The notes beneath the pieces are model-generated. The model was not told where the DNA came from. It did not search any database and saw only the letters and a list, made by a program, of their open reading frames with translations. Of a stretch of 64,000 nucleotides of DNA, positions 12,527 to 24,250 are shown piece after piece. Within the stretch, counting starts at the first letter, position 1. Each line of letters opens with the position of its first letter. Both the position numbers and the translations under genes were made by a program. Source of the stretch: Siphonodentalium dalli (lineage: Eukaryota; Mollusca; Scaphopoda; Gadilida; Siphonodentaliidae); assembly GCA_032622095.1 (NCBI GenBank), contig CP136064.1:142805954-142869953 (forward strand), read 5' to 3'.

Positions 12527-13198
12527 AACAGGGTATATTTACAGTGTCAAATCGAATGGGCATCTTTTAACAATATTTTTGAACAATTTCCTAGAAGTGT
12601 TCGAAAATTGAGAACTGAATTTATATTTTTTTTTATGAGGTTTCGATTGAAAAATTTCTAACTTAGCTCATCAGGATTAACAGACTACCGGTATGTTTGG
12701 TATATTTTTCTGTACTCGACACCTGCTGAGGTGGGGAAATATCATCCATTGTCGCACAGCTATATTCTCTTTCCCAACAAAGTCTATAGAACATACATGT
12801 AAAATTACAGCTATGCTTTAATTAATCAACTCGCCTTATAAAGGTTGACCACCGGGTATTACTGCAGTATTCAGGCGTGTTCATGCGATCAACCGCAGTC
12901 AGTTATACTGCGGCAGAATGTGGTCCACCTCACATTTGCAGTTAGGCTGTATTTTTCATGCGATGTTTATATGAATTTTGTTTTAAAGTTGACATTGTAA
13001 CCACACCAGAATTTTTTTTTATTGTTTCAAAATGTCTAGATAGAATTCAGAATTTTTGTGGTAAAAACAATTAACTTGGTTATCACAGTTAACACATATT
13101 ACTGTGGTAAGATTACCAGCGGATACCGCATGTCAACAGGGACTGCATGCTCTAATTAATTATCAGGTTTAACATGTTTATACTGGATACAGTTCATT
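12527..13198. other. Non-coding tract, nothing recognised
   Basis: No coding potential. The phrase CTAATTAAT or TTAATTAATCAACTC occurs near 12,818 and 13,150, which may be the worn end of another copy of the 7.7-kb MITE family. Confidence 0.35.
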
Positions 13199-13202
13199 TT
13201 AA

Positions 13203-14125
13203 AGGTACTCAATCCGGTTCGATGATACCCATATAATCAGATACCAACATCATACATTTGTATTTAGAAAGGCTGCTTCAGTTACGGTATCAGAATTGAT
13301 TAATTGCCCTAAAATAATGCTAACCACTCTCAACTAAAGTATACAATTGCCTGACATATGTTATTTATCAACATGTTGTTCTACAAAATTTGGCCTTATG
13401 ATCAACAGAAAGCCTCTTGATTTTAGAGTTATCCATCTTCATCTGAAATTTGGTCCGAGACCGTGGGCCACTATTAATTCTTGATCGTGAAAAATAGTAT
13501 ATTTCAAAAATTGATATCTAATAACTCTGAGCTTTGATAGGTGGGTTCCTCGACTCGTACCAAATATCTTTTACCCCCAAGTCCAAATAAATAGTAATGT
13601 GCGAGCATTAATTCAGGGGGCCCTTAATCGGATTATGCATCTTTAAATTCAAATACAGTTTAAAGTTGCATAATCAGATTAAGTGCCCCTCATTTGCTAT
13701 TTACATATATATGGAATCGGGGGGGGGGGGTAAAAATATTTTAATCAAGTCGAGGGACCCACCTACATGTATCAAAGCTCAGAGTTATTAGATATCGATT
13801 TTTGAAATTTTAATATTTATCACCATCGATACTTAATAGTGGCCCAGAAAAATTTGACGAGCCGACGGTCTCAGACCAAATTGCGGATGAAGATGGATAA
13901 CTCTAAAATGAAGAGGCTTTGTGTTGATAATAAGGTCAAACTTCGTCGAACAGCATGTTGATAAATATAACGTATCAGGCAATTTTATACTATACATGTA
14001 GTTGACAGTGGTTAGCATTATTTTTGGGCAATTAATCGATTCTGATAACTGAAGCAGCATTTCTAAAAAAAATATTGTTGTTGGAATCTAATTATATGGG
14101 GACCATCGAATCTGATTGAGCACCT
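13203..14125. mobile_element. Foldback element flanked by TTAA, ends AGGTACTCAATC
   Basis: Flanked on each side by TTAA (13,199-13,202 and 14,126-14,129). The outer ends are AGGTACTCAATCCGG on the left and GATTGAGCACCT on the right. The arms are about 430 bases each: GATTTTAGAGTTATCCATCT, TTGATATCTAATAACTCTGA and CTTTGATAGGTGGGTTCCTC on the left all recur in complement on the right, with the centre near 13,650. An 11-base G run lies in the right arm. No transposase. TTAA duplications are typical of piggyBac-type transposition. Relatives occur at 53,270-53,749 and about 61,685-61,928. Confidence 0.85.
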
Positions 14126-14156
14126 TTAATAGTTAGCTATATGAGTTATATACACA

Positions 14157-14549
14157 TAAGGCGACACCAATTTTTAAGTCCGGTTTACGAACACCTCCTA
14201 CAACTTTTTTTCCATTTCATGAATTTTTTTTTAACTTTTTTGTCCCAAAAAAAATTACATGCGTACTGATTTTCATGTGCTGTCGCATCCGGTTCTGCTT
14301 ATGATCATTTGCAGATCCATATTTTCATGTATTTCATGACAATAAATGTCTTGTTTGGTCCAGAATTTCATTCGAAAAGTTTTTTTTTCACAATTTTTGT
14401 AAAATTTATGTAAAATTTCAAGATTTACTTGATATAAATTGGGGGGACAATTTTTTTTATTTTTATTTTTTTCCCTCCTGCATCTACTTTTGTTCTCCCC
14501 ACATCAGCCCACATGTTCGTAAACCAGACTTAAAAATTGGTGTCACCTA
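14157..14549. mobile_element. MITE, second copy of the GGCGACACC family, inverted
   Basis: The left end is TAAGGCGACACCAATTTTTA and the right end TAAAAATTGGTGTCACCTAA. The internal GCATCCGGTTCTGCTTATGA and ATTTCATTCGAAAAG stretches match the 3,399-3,751 copy in complement. Poly-T/poly-A stretches differ in length between copies, and no coding region is present. Confidence 0.85.
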
Positions 14550-14559
14550 ATAGACATTT

Positions 14560-15000
14560 AAACTTTGAAAATTGTAGGTTTCCGGATGATAACTTCAGTT
14601 TGTGTGATCATATCTGAACCAAATGTGGTATGTAAGTTTATCAGACCAAAATACAGGTCAAGTTCGAATATGGGTGTGCTCCGCCCATTTTTGCGAGAGT
14701 TATGGCCCTTTTTCGACTTAGAATCGTGTTAATTTCTGGTTTCCGCATCATAATTTTAGTTTGTGTGATCAAATCTGAATCAAATTTGGTATGATAGTTT
14801 ATTATCCACCATTTCATGGGACACTTGTTGGATTGTTCTGAAATGTAGTATCGGATTTAGGGGACCTTGATATATTTTTCAGACAAGCTGATGCCCCAAT
14901 GAAGCCACTTTTTCTCACATTTGCTGAAATAGTATCCAAAACATCAATATATCAAGAACCATTAGACTGAATTAGATAAAAATATATCACTTGGGTCTGT
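14560..15000. repeat. Two-unit diverged repeat (TTTCCGGATGATAACTTCAG type)
   Basis: Two related blocks, near 14,577 and 14,739, each with TTTCCG.AT.ATAA.TT.AGTTTGTGTGATCA followed by ATCTGAA.CAAAT.TGGTATG. A similar style of sequence (CCGGATGGTAACTTGAGCAA...TTGATATTTGGTATGTGG) is at 62,690-62,760, so this is a dispersed low-copy repeat class. No gene. Confidence 0.6.
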
Positions 15001-16119
15001 TTAAGCTGGAAAATACTCAAAATTTGTATAATTTTCTGCTATTATATCTGCATACTAGCCTTTTTGCTGAATCGTGAATGCCGGTTATATTGCCGTGTGA
15101 AATCCTAGTACCAGATAACATTGGGTATGTACATGTATATAGCATACCACCTGAAAATGGCTTGAATATCGCATACCAAAGTGGGGTGGGGGTGTGTGTG
15201 ACACCTTCCTTGATCATAGTCTGTATTCTACAGGGTATGTTAACTGTTTCGAGTTGGTGCAATTAATGTGATTGTTTAATCTCTACCATCTGAAATCTAT
15301 TTATAGCATATTTTGCTATCTGATCAATATTGCTACTGAGTACTGATATAAAAAAGGATAAAGATGGTGTGTCTCTTTCCCAAATGTTCTGTTTACATGT
15401 ATATTTGGGGGTTTATGAGTCAAATAATAACAGACAACATGTCCTTCTAACACTAAGAAATAATATGTTCTTATGAACCAGGACAAAATATGACTATTTC
15501 TGGAGCATTACAGCACATTATTACAAATCTATATTTGTAAGCAGTAAGATAATGACAGGAAACATGTCCTCAGACTAAGAAATAATTTTTTGGTGTGTAT
15601 TTCACACCACAGCTCATGTGTATACTCACATTAGTCTATGTCATTCAAAGGGAGAAACCCATTTAGAAAGTTTAAATGAGACAAAACTACCTCACTGTAG
15701 ATGTAGATGTAGTACATGTATTCTGGTAAATGACATTGGAACTAAAATAATGATTTATGTGTCCACCGGTATGCCATGTACCGGTATACATTGCAACTAC
15801 ATGTACATGTAACTTGCCTAACATACCATATACATGTATGAAGAGGGACTTTGCAAGTGTTTTTTATTCAAAATTTTAACCCAACTCTTGTTGTCAGTAA
15901 GTTTTAACCCATGCAGTTTAATGAGTTTATATATTTATATATTACATGTGTTTCTATACATGTATTTTATCTTTAGTTAGTTTGTTGTCCTTGAATAAAC
16001 TTGTATTGCTGCACAATCAGTTTCCTTAATGTTCTATTGTACTAAAACAACTCCATTGATAACAATACCCCTGCATCCAATCAAAATCTACTTCATTGCC
16101 ATCCTCATCATTTCACTTT
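15001..16119. other. Non-coding tract, nothing recognised
   Basis: AT-rich. Two blocks share GACA..AACATGTCCTTC/CTCA.ACTAAGAAATAAT (near 15,430-15,465 and 15,555-15,590), a weak duplicated motif. Short open frames on both strands near 15,020-15,270 overlap and have no domain. Confidence 0.35.
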
Positions 16120-16965
16120 GGTGTCCCCACCCAGGTGTACCTTGGTGTTATTCACCCAGGTGTTCCTTGGTGTTCCTTGGTGTTTCCTACCCATGTGTAC
16201 CTTGGTGTTTCCCACCCAGTTGTACCTTGGTGTTTTCTTACCCAGGTGTACCTTGGTGTTTTCTTACCCAGGTGTACCTTGGTGTTTTCCTGCCCAGGTG
16301 TACCTTGGTGTTTCCTTACCTGGGTGTACCTTGGGGTTTTCTAACCCAGGTGCATCTCAATGGGAAATCCACCTGGGTAAGAAAACACCAAGGTACACCG
16401 GCGTAAGAAAACACCAAGGTACACCTGGGTTGGAAACATCAAGGTACACCTGGGTGGGGAACACCCAGGTAGGAAACATCAGGGTACACCTGGGTGAATA
16501 ACACCAAGGTACACCTAGGTGGGAACACCCAGGTAGGAAACACCAGGGTACACCTGGGTGAATAACACCAAGGTAACCTGGGTGGGAAACACCCAGGTAG
16601 GAAACACCAGGGTACACCTGGGTGAATAACACCAAGGTAACCTGGGTGGGAAACACCCAGGTAGGAAACATCAGGGTAAACCTGGGTGAATAACACCATG
16701 GTACACCTGGGTGGGGAAACACCCAGGTGGGAAACACCAGGGTACACCTGGGTGGGAAACACCCAGGTAGGGTACACCTGGGTGTGGTCACCTGGGTAAT
16801 TACACCCAGGTTTATCAATACCAGGGTTTTTATCCAGTTTCAGGTGGTAAATCATGGTAAAAACCCAGGTTTCGCGGGGTCTTGATGGTTGGTGGATGTC
16901 TTGGTAGATAGATTTTACCTGGGTTTCGGCCCAAAAAACCTGGGTGGATTTACCCAGGTACATTT
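16120..16965. repeat. Minisatellite that reverses orientation (CCCAGGTGTACCTTGGTGTT)
   Basis: The forward half (16,127-16,360) is a tandem array of CCCAGGTGTACCTTGGTGTT plus a variable TTCTTA or CTGC spacer, about 27 bases per unit. After about 16,360 the array continues as the complement (AACACCAAGGTACACCTGGG). In 16,440-16,780 it has a higher-order unit of roughly 60-70 bases alternating GGGAAACACCCAGGTAGG and GAATAACACCAAGGTA. Open frames on both strands through the array are repeat artefacts. Such an inverted minisatellite could form a long hairpin. Confidence 0.85.
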
Positions 16966-16974
16966 TTATATGGG

Positions 16975-17775
16975 TAGAGCTCACACTTTAAGGGCAAATC
17001 CAACCACCGCAATCACAGGTTTAGGGAAAGGGGCTCATCCTTTATGGGCAAAGCGTATCCCCTCGATCACTGGTTTATGGTTAGGGCTCATGTTGATCTA
17101 GTCAAAGAATTAGGGTTTGCTTTAGGGTTAGGGCACCCTTTAGGGTCAAATCCCATCCCATCGATCACAGGTTTAGGGTTTGGATTCACCCCTATGTGGA
17201 AATTCCATTCCTCGATTACAGGCTATGGCTCATCCTTTATGGGCAAAGCGTATCCCCTCGATCACAGGTTTAGGTTTAGGGCTCATCTTGAACTAGGTAA
17301 AGGCTTATACTTTCCTTTTGGGTCAATGCCCACCACCTCAATCACATGGTTAGGGTTATCGGAGATATGAGTCTTGGAGCCATGGTCCATGGCTACATAA
17401 CGAAGATACGAGTCTTGTATCCGTGGAGCCATGGCTCCATAAAGGAGATACGAGTCTTGGAGCCATGTCTCCATAACGAAGATACGAAAGTTTATGTAAT
17501 GGCGCCATAACGGTGATGTATGTATTCGTGTAGCTGTTGCTTCGTGGCTTTATGGCACCATGGCACGTATCTCCGTTATGGATCCATGGCTCCATGGCTC
17601 AATGCAAGACTCGTATCTCTGTTATATCCTAATCCTGTGATCGAGGGGATACGCTTTGCCCATAAAAGATGAGCGCTAACCCTAAACCTGTGATCGAGGG
17701 GGTGGTCTTTGACCCTAAAGGGTGCGCTAACCCTAATTCAACATGAGCCCTAACCATAAACATGTGATCGTAGTA
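16975..17775. repeat. Foldback repeat: GATCACAGGTTTAGGG arms, GGAGCCATGG core
   Basis: Left arm (16,980-17,350): repeated TTTATGGGCAAAGCGTATCC, CCTCGATCACAGGTTTAGG and TTAGGGCTCAT. Right arm (17,630-17,770): the same in complement (GGATACGCTTTGCCCATAAA, CCTAAACCTGTGATCGAGGG). The core (17,365-17,620) is a second array of GAGATACGAGTCTTGGAGCC and ATGGCTCCATAACG, itself switching strand near 17,545. TTTAGGGTTAGGG strings look like telomere repeats but are part of this longer unit. Confidence 0.8.
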
Positions 17776-17912
17776 CTTGCAGTCAGTCAGCTACATGTAG
17801 ATCATCATTCAATTTTACTTGTGCAACTTATCATGTGCATTAACTGAGATATACTGTAGTAGTTAGCAACTAAATAGCACATGTAGCCATATATAGCATG
17901 TATATGTCATAT

Positions 17913-18327
17913 CCGGGGTGACTGTCTCAAGTCACCCCGAGTATGTCGAAAATCATGTTTTTCTTAGAAAGCATAAAATATGTAACTACATACATAAAAT
18001 GACAATCTGTTGACACATCAGATATATATTTCTGGAGTCTTGGTCATATTCATCTCCATATAGTCCGCATGGTGTATGCTGAGCAGTGGAAGTTTGCAAG
18101 TGGTCAATTTTTTGCGAAAAAAAATCAATGAAATTCTCAGACCAGTTGCTCCATTTTTTTTCAATTGCATCTCATTATTTATAGATTATTATCAAATAAA
18201 TATACCTGTCATCAGAATAAATAAGATTTATTTGAATGTAAGAACAATAGAGAACGATTACAGTGCCTGAAATATGGCACCATCCTGTTTTGTCTCAAGT
18301 CACCCCGGTGTCTCAAGTTACCCCGGT
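17913..18327. mobile_element. Short inverted-repeat element, CCGGGGTGACTTGAGAC ends
   Basis: Left: CCGGGGTGACTGTCTCAAGT followed by CACCCCG, a small hairpin in itself. Right: TGTCTCAAGTCACCCCGG directly repeated as TGTCTCAAGTTACCCCGG. The end motif is therefore present in tandem and in inversion, as in the larger foldback elements nearby. The interior is AT-rich and has no supported coding region. Confidence 0.65.
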
Positions 18328-18387
18328 TTACGGTACGTAAAAATGTCAATTTAAGTGCCTATATACTTCCCAGAAGATAAGGCCTAA

Positions 18388-18480
18388 GCAGAATGAGGAC
18401 CCTGGCTAGTGTATTTGGTGATGCTAGCCTGCTGTGCAGGGTAGCATAACTAAATTCACCCTCCGGGGACCTCATTCTGC
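18388..18480. repeat. Hairpin with GCAGAATGAGG arms
   Basis: GCAGAATGAGG at the left is complemented by CCTCATTCTGC at the right. An inner pair, GCTAGCCTGC/GCAGGGTAGC, closes the middle. Likely a small MITE or a remnant of one. Confidence 0.65.
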
Positions 18481-18614
18481 AAATACCAGACACACTAAAT
18501 TCAGGTTAGAGAACAATAATTTGATTTGATTTTAATAACACACACTGGCACGAGTGCTAGCTAAGCATTAGTTCACACCTGTCAGCGTCCATGTAAACGG
18601 TGCCCAAATATGAT

Positions 18615-18885
18615 TTTATTACACGCTTGTTCCTAGAAGTACAGCGTTATTGCTGTTCCATATTTACAAATCCGTATGGAACGTACGTTCCATACGCATG
18701 TCGTTGACGTAAAATGAAGTACGGTACATGACGTTCGCTTCAACCATGAAACTGGAACTATTTAAATAAAAGAATCATCACACATGACAAACACGCCCTG
18801 TATGAGCCTAAATAAACCTTCTAATCCAGCTGTCTAATCCTGTATTTTTAATGCACGGATTCTAGGACGCGAAGCGTGTAATAAA
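18615..18885. mobile_element. Short inverted-repeat element, TTTATTACACGC ends
   Basis: TTTATTACACGCTTGTTCCTAGAA at the left is answered by TTCTAGGACGCGAAGCGTGTAATAAA at the right (imperfect in the middle). Inside is a perfect 24-bp palindrome at 18,673-18,696 (outer half CGTATGGAACGT). No coding capacity. Confidence 0.65.
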
Positions 18886-19439
18886 CACAGAACGACACCC
18901 TTATAACTAATGTGTAGAAACGATTACACATGTAATGGGTAAACACGATTAATACACACATCAATGTGTAGTTTTACATATAACTACATGGACCAAGGGC
19001 CATTCTATACATATTGAGTAAATTTTGTTACACACAATTGTGTAAGAACGTAGAGCATGCGCATTGCGGTACTTTCATATTCATATCTTCTGCTGCATGT
19101 CGGCCATATTGTTTGAGAATTGTTTTCAGAATGCAATCTACAGAGATCTTAGACAAGGATTGTAAGTTCAGAATTCCGATTTGTGGGTATAGTATTAATA
19201 ATATATCAGGATTTATTTGTTAAAACTTTCATGGCGATTACTGCTCTTAGACTCTTGTTATTATTGTTGTAATACTAATATTATGCAATCACGCCACAAC
19301 CCTGGTTTGTTCATTTAAAACAAAAACTCACGCAGTACAGAACAAATTACTACATACTAGTACCACTACATGTATGCGCCATGAAAGTTTTAACATATAA
19401 ATCTGCATACATGTATATCTTTAAATGCATTTCTGTTCA

Positions 19440-20155
19440 AGTTATGACCTGAATGGACATCGGATGGACCAAACAGCTAACATTTCAAGATAAACATAGA
19501 TGAATAACTCTAGAATTAAAAAGACAAACAAAACAATGGAACCCTATTGAATGTCCTCATAGTAGTGAACATCCATATCAAATTTCATTGAAATCTCAGC
19601 ACAATTGTTGAAGTTACGTCATGAACAGACACCAGACCGACCAATAAGCTAACATTTCCAGATAAACAAAGATGTACCGGTATAAGTCTAGAATGGAAAA
19701 TCTGAACAAAACAATGGATCACTCTATTCAATGTCCTCATGGTATTGAACATCCATACCAAATTTCATTGAGATCTGAGCAATACTGATCAGGTTATGAC
19801 ATGAACAGACACCAGACGGACCAAAAATCCAACATTTCCAGATAAACAAAGATGAATAACTCTAGAATGGAAAATCAGAACAAAATGATGGAGAACTCCA
19901 TTTATTGTCCTCATAGTAGTGAACATCCATACCCAATTGCATTGAGATCCCAGCACAACCATTGAAGTTACGACATAAACAGAAACCATACGGACCATTT
20001 CCAGATAAACAAAGATGAATAACTCTAGAATGGAGAATCCGAACAAAACGATGGAAACCTATATTTAATGTTCTCATGGTAGTGAACATCCATACCTAAT
20101 TTATTGAGATCCGAGCACTACTCTTCAAGTTATGACTTGAACAGACATCGGACAG
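19440..20155. repeat. Tandem repeat, four units of about 163-178 bp
   Basis: Units are marked by AATAACTCTAGAATGG-like blocks at about 19,503, 19,681, 19,854 and 20,017. Each is followed by GAACAAAACAATGGA, ATGTCCTCATAGTAGTGAAC, ATCCATACCAAATTTCATTG and AACAGACACCAGACGGACC. Similarity between units is high but imperfect. Minus-strand frames through it are repeat artefacts. A C/T homopolymer follows at 20,166-20,190. Confidence 0.85.
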
Positions 20156-20189
20156 GTACGTACAAAACAGTACACCCCCCCCCCCTTTT

Positions 20190-22608
20190 TTTTTTAAAGT
20201 GTGTTTAATCACCTGTATGCGTGACTGATATTACATTAATTTCTTGACCGACATTATTCTAAGAAATAGAATAATAATAATAATGACCAGTTTTATATAG
20301 CGATTAACCAATTACTTGCTCTAACACGCTTGGTACAATATTACCCAGTCATTTGTACAAGCCAGTCATTGCAGGTTCTGCTATAGTTTGATCAGAACAT
20401 ATGCTCTGATACTTATCAGTACGACAAGCTGACTGGTACTCGTTTGACACAAGAGTGATGCGAAGCCGACACAACTTTGCGCGGGTTTTGAAACCGCGAG
20501 CAATCCGACAATTGCATGTCGCTCAAAGAGGCCAAGCCACTGCTGTGTGTGGAGACTCAATGACCGGCAACGCGCTGCGAACCCATATCGATATTTTATT
20601 GAAAAAGTTATAATTTAACAACAGATAAATATTATTATTTTGTTTTTTGGTAGCTATGGGTGAACAAAAGCTGTATCGCAAATATGCTATGCTCACCCAT
20701 AGCTGGCAACAACCTACACACATGCCCAGCTGGTGGCTATTCCGGGTCTCCCATTTTCGACTTTCGCGACAGGGGCAAAAAAAACAAAACAATTTATAAC
20801 ATTTAGTGCATACAAAAAGACATAGACTGATAGCGGGACTCAAGAGCACTAATATAAATTAAATCTAGTGATGGGCGGTTTTGAAATTTTGACTCGGTTA
20901 CGGTTTCGACTAAAAGAGTTGACTCTCGGTTTTCGTTTCGGTTTTTTAAAGTACTAGTAGATTGCGTATATATGTGTTGAGAAGAGAGCTCAATGTGCCA
21001 AGATTCGGTAGGTATTAATTAAGTATGAAGTCAATTGTACCGAGATCAAGGGGATCGTGCGATGTTGCAGCCAATTAGGTCAGCGAGGCCCCTTCGCCTT
21101 GGGTCCTCCGCTGCATCTGCCCTTGGCCTCTCCACTCAGTCCCCATCAATACTCTCTGGGTAATAACTGGTTCTGCCAATCCATATGTGCAGAGAACCAC
21201 TGCAGGTGGGAACGAAGCATATAAAAACACTTAAAACACAGAGTGATTACTGTTACCAGCATGACATATTTAAATTAATCCCGCCGTACCCCAACGCGAT
21301 GTAATTTTGGTACCATGTGTTGCGTTCTAAAAATAGGTCGTTTGCAGTGGATTCATAGAGATGACGAAATATGAGTGCGACAGAGAAGATTGTTTGATCG
21401 AAAGCATTTGAATTACGTCACAAGACTCGACTTGATGCTGGCTAATATATATATATTATATGTTCCCTAAATGGAATAAAATTTAAACATAAGTTCAAAT
21501 TAAACAGTCATGCATAGATGGGTTCATGTTTGCTGGGTACATGTATGTTAAACTACTAATCGGGCATCGATCGGCACAAGTGCATAATAGCTGCTAGCAC
21601 CTAACCAGGATGGACCTGACTCCAAGCATACTACTACTAGGAACAAGACAAGACGGCTGTCAATCAAGACTAAATAGCACCAACAGGGCCTTTTTTGTCA
21701 GTGTTCACGCGACTGTCGAAAAAAACCCAAAACGGTCGCTTACAATAATCATAATGATAACAACACGGTGGCCCAGTCAAACTTGACACATTCCGAAACA
21801 TTATTGAACACGGAGGCCGATAATTTGACAACAGTATCAACCAACAGTATCAACTATCAAGTCGATTCAAGTGAAAAATAAACATACAAAAAAAAACGGA
21901 ACGTCGGTTAGGGCAGAATCATGTCGCTCGGTATTGTTTAAAACCGAAACCTAGTAGTTTTCTCGGTTTCACTAATAATATCACTGTAACAATATTACAT
22001 AAATAATTGAAATTAAGTTTACTTTGACAAATTTCCTGACAGAAAGTCCTAAACGAAATCAGGCGACATTAAAATTATGAAAGATAACTCTAAACAATAG
22101 ACAATCCATGATCCGGTCAATAAATTGACACCACATTTATCCGGCCATTGTAAACTCACGACATAGTCAACTGCCATACAACTTAAGAGTCAGAATGTAT
22201 ACAATTCATTTCTATAGACTACTACTAGTAGTACCATCTATGATATTGTACTATCTTTTGTATTAAAAATTGTATATACACTCATACATGTATCTCAATA
22301 TCATGTGACATTTGATAAGAGAAAATAAAGCATAATCATGAGACTGTAATCATAGAATCAATATTGAACTATTTGAAGGTATATTTTGAACCTTTCCTAT
22401 CTCAGTTAAATTAAGGGCATGAGAACATGTAACTTGACACAGTCATGTCTATCCCACAGTGAAATTTTGTTTGAGAAAAACCCCAACTTGCAATTATATT
22501 ATGGGCGCAATTGCACCCACCTTCTGAATTGCGAATGCACATAAGTGCCCTAACTGTGTTTCCCTCTTTGAAAGGACTGAACAGCGCCGAAGCCTAACTA
22601 CTAGGACA
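20190..22608. other. Non-coding tract, possible decayed hAT end at 20.87 kb
   Basis: No gene supported. At about 20,868 the sequence TAGTGATGGGCGGTTTTGAA resembles the TAGTGATGGGC ends common in hAT transposons, and similar CGGTTTCG/CGAAACC words recur near 21,940-21,970, but a matching complementary end is not convincing. The rest is unremarkable AT-rich DNA. Confidence 0.3.
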
Positions 22609-22662
22609 TCTTCTCTGGGGCCGACTTCATTTTGTGACGACTTCTCTTGTATTCAACAAGTT

Positions 22663-22772
22663 ATATAAGGATTAACTGTCATGTGTCTTCGGGTTTTACA
22701 TACAAGTTATGACCACTTACCTCACCGTTACATCTCCATAAAAATAGTCCACATGACAGTTAATCCTTATAT
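22663..22772. mobile_element. 110-bp inverted-repeat element
   Basis: ATATAAGGATTAACTGTCAT at the left and ACATGACAGTTAATCCTTAT at the right are complementary for 20 or more bases, with a non-palindromic core of about 65 bases. Fits a minimal MITE. Confidence 0.75.
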
Positions 22773-23196
22773 TTATATACATTTAGCGAAAAAGCCACTT
22801 TTGTAAATTTATTTAAATCGAAAAGTGTATCGTGACAAGATCAGCCCAAAATACCCAATAGCACCCTTGGCAAACGTTAATAGGAACAATTTCTCTTTAT
22901 ATTGAAACCCGATGATGTATTAAGTCAGTCCTGCGCGAGTCCAAATGCGCCCAAAACATTACGCGTTCGTCTTTCCAAACCTAATGACGTATCGATGGTG
23001 TTATTAGCTTGGTGTCATGAGGCGTTGCGCATTCACCGAGAAATAACTGCAACTAGCCACGTGGGCGCCGACCAATCAGAATGCTGGATTTAGTGATGAC
23101 AACACTTAGTGTGTAAATATACATGTATGATGTACCTAATTTCATTCAATTTCAATGTAAACATTCTTTGATTCACACCAAACAAAGCGTGGTATC

Positions 23197-24245
23197 TGGA
23201 GAAGTCGGCCCCACGTGAAGTCGGCCCCATGTGAAGACGGCCCCATGCGAAGTCGGCCCAATTAATGATAAGGGATTAAATCGGCTTAATTTTATTGAGA
23301 TAATGTTTATTTTGTCTAATTGTGAGGTCCCTAACTTAAATTTGGTTGTGTTGTAGCGTTTGTGAAGTCCGCAATGTTTTCTTACCCGGTAGTTGTAATA
23401 ACAAAATGATTGTCACTTTAATATTGGCAGTCACTGACAGCGGCTCTGTTATAAAATATGATAGTTGACGACCTACAATGAAAGAAAGCGCTAAGTACTG
23501 TTTGATTGTTGCTTAGCGAACGAAGCCATAATAGCCATTAGTTTATTATTTATTCTCACTTTGGACTTATAGACGTACATGTATACTAGTATAAGGTTAG
23601 CCCAGCTATCCGATTTCCATACGGGACAAATTTAGGGAACACATAACCTTAAACATTATAGCAATAAAGAAATTAACACCCCAAACGACATCGAAATGGC
23701 AGTCAAATCAATATCCGCCATAATTTAGAATGCCATTGACACAGCATGCCCAAAAAATAAAGCAAAATACATGGAGAGTATCACAGGAAACATTAGAATT
23801 AATTAATCTCAAACGAAAAACATGTAGACTAATGCAAAAACACCCCAGGTAAAGACATCGAATACATAACTATGTATAACAATGACAGCGATGGTGATAC
23901 CAAGTTACCAACGATGACATTTGAATTTGTTAATTGAATTTGTTATTTTTATATTTGTCATTATCTTATTTATATTATGATATTATCAGTTTCATATTTC
24001 ATATCATAAAATAAATAATGATTTTAAACAATGGTTCTGTTATATATGGGGCCGGCATCTCTGGGGCCGACTTCGCGTGGGGCCGACTTCCGTGTTCCAA
24101 TGCGTTACTGATTTAGGTTGATTCACGGGCACGAATTCTCTTGGGCAGAGTTCTCTGGGGTGACTTTGGTTTGGGCCGACTTGGTAACAAATGCGACTTC
24201 GTTTTGTCCGACTTCTCTTGTAAGTTGCAATTGTATTAAACAAGT
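23197..24245. mobile_element. Inverted-repeat element with GAAGTCGGCCCCA tandem ends
   Basis: The left end has tandem GAAGTCGGCCCCACGT, GAAGTCGGCCCCATGT, GAAGACGGCCCCATGC and GAAGTCGGCCCAATT (23,200-23,262). The right end has the complement (TGGGGCCGACTTCGCG, TGGGGCCGACTTCCG) from 24,047, with more diverged copies to about 24,225. Another GGGGCCGACTTC stretch followed by GACTTCTCTTGTATTCAACA lies at 22,617-22,660 and matches the right end. The interior is AT-rich without transposase. Confidence 0.7.
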
Positions 24246-24250
24246 TACCT

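Noticed and set aside
16029-16984. Long overlapping open frames on both strands encoding Val/Pro/Cys-rich repeats
   Set aside because: They are translations of a short minisatellite in several frames and both strands; the unit is open in many frames and has no domain.
16980-17770. TTTAGGG/TTAGGG strings considered as telomere or interstitial telomeric repeat
   Set aside because: They occur once or twice per long unit, embedded in GATCACAGGTTTAGGG and related words, not as a pure telomeric array.
20868-21985. Possible hAT transposon starting TAGTGATGGGCGG
   Set aside because: The left tip looks right, but no complementary right tip, 8-bp duplication or transposase could be recognised.
22902-23093. 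63-residue frame in a CpG-containing stretch
   Set aside because: Short, no domain, no splice context; consistent with chance.
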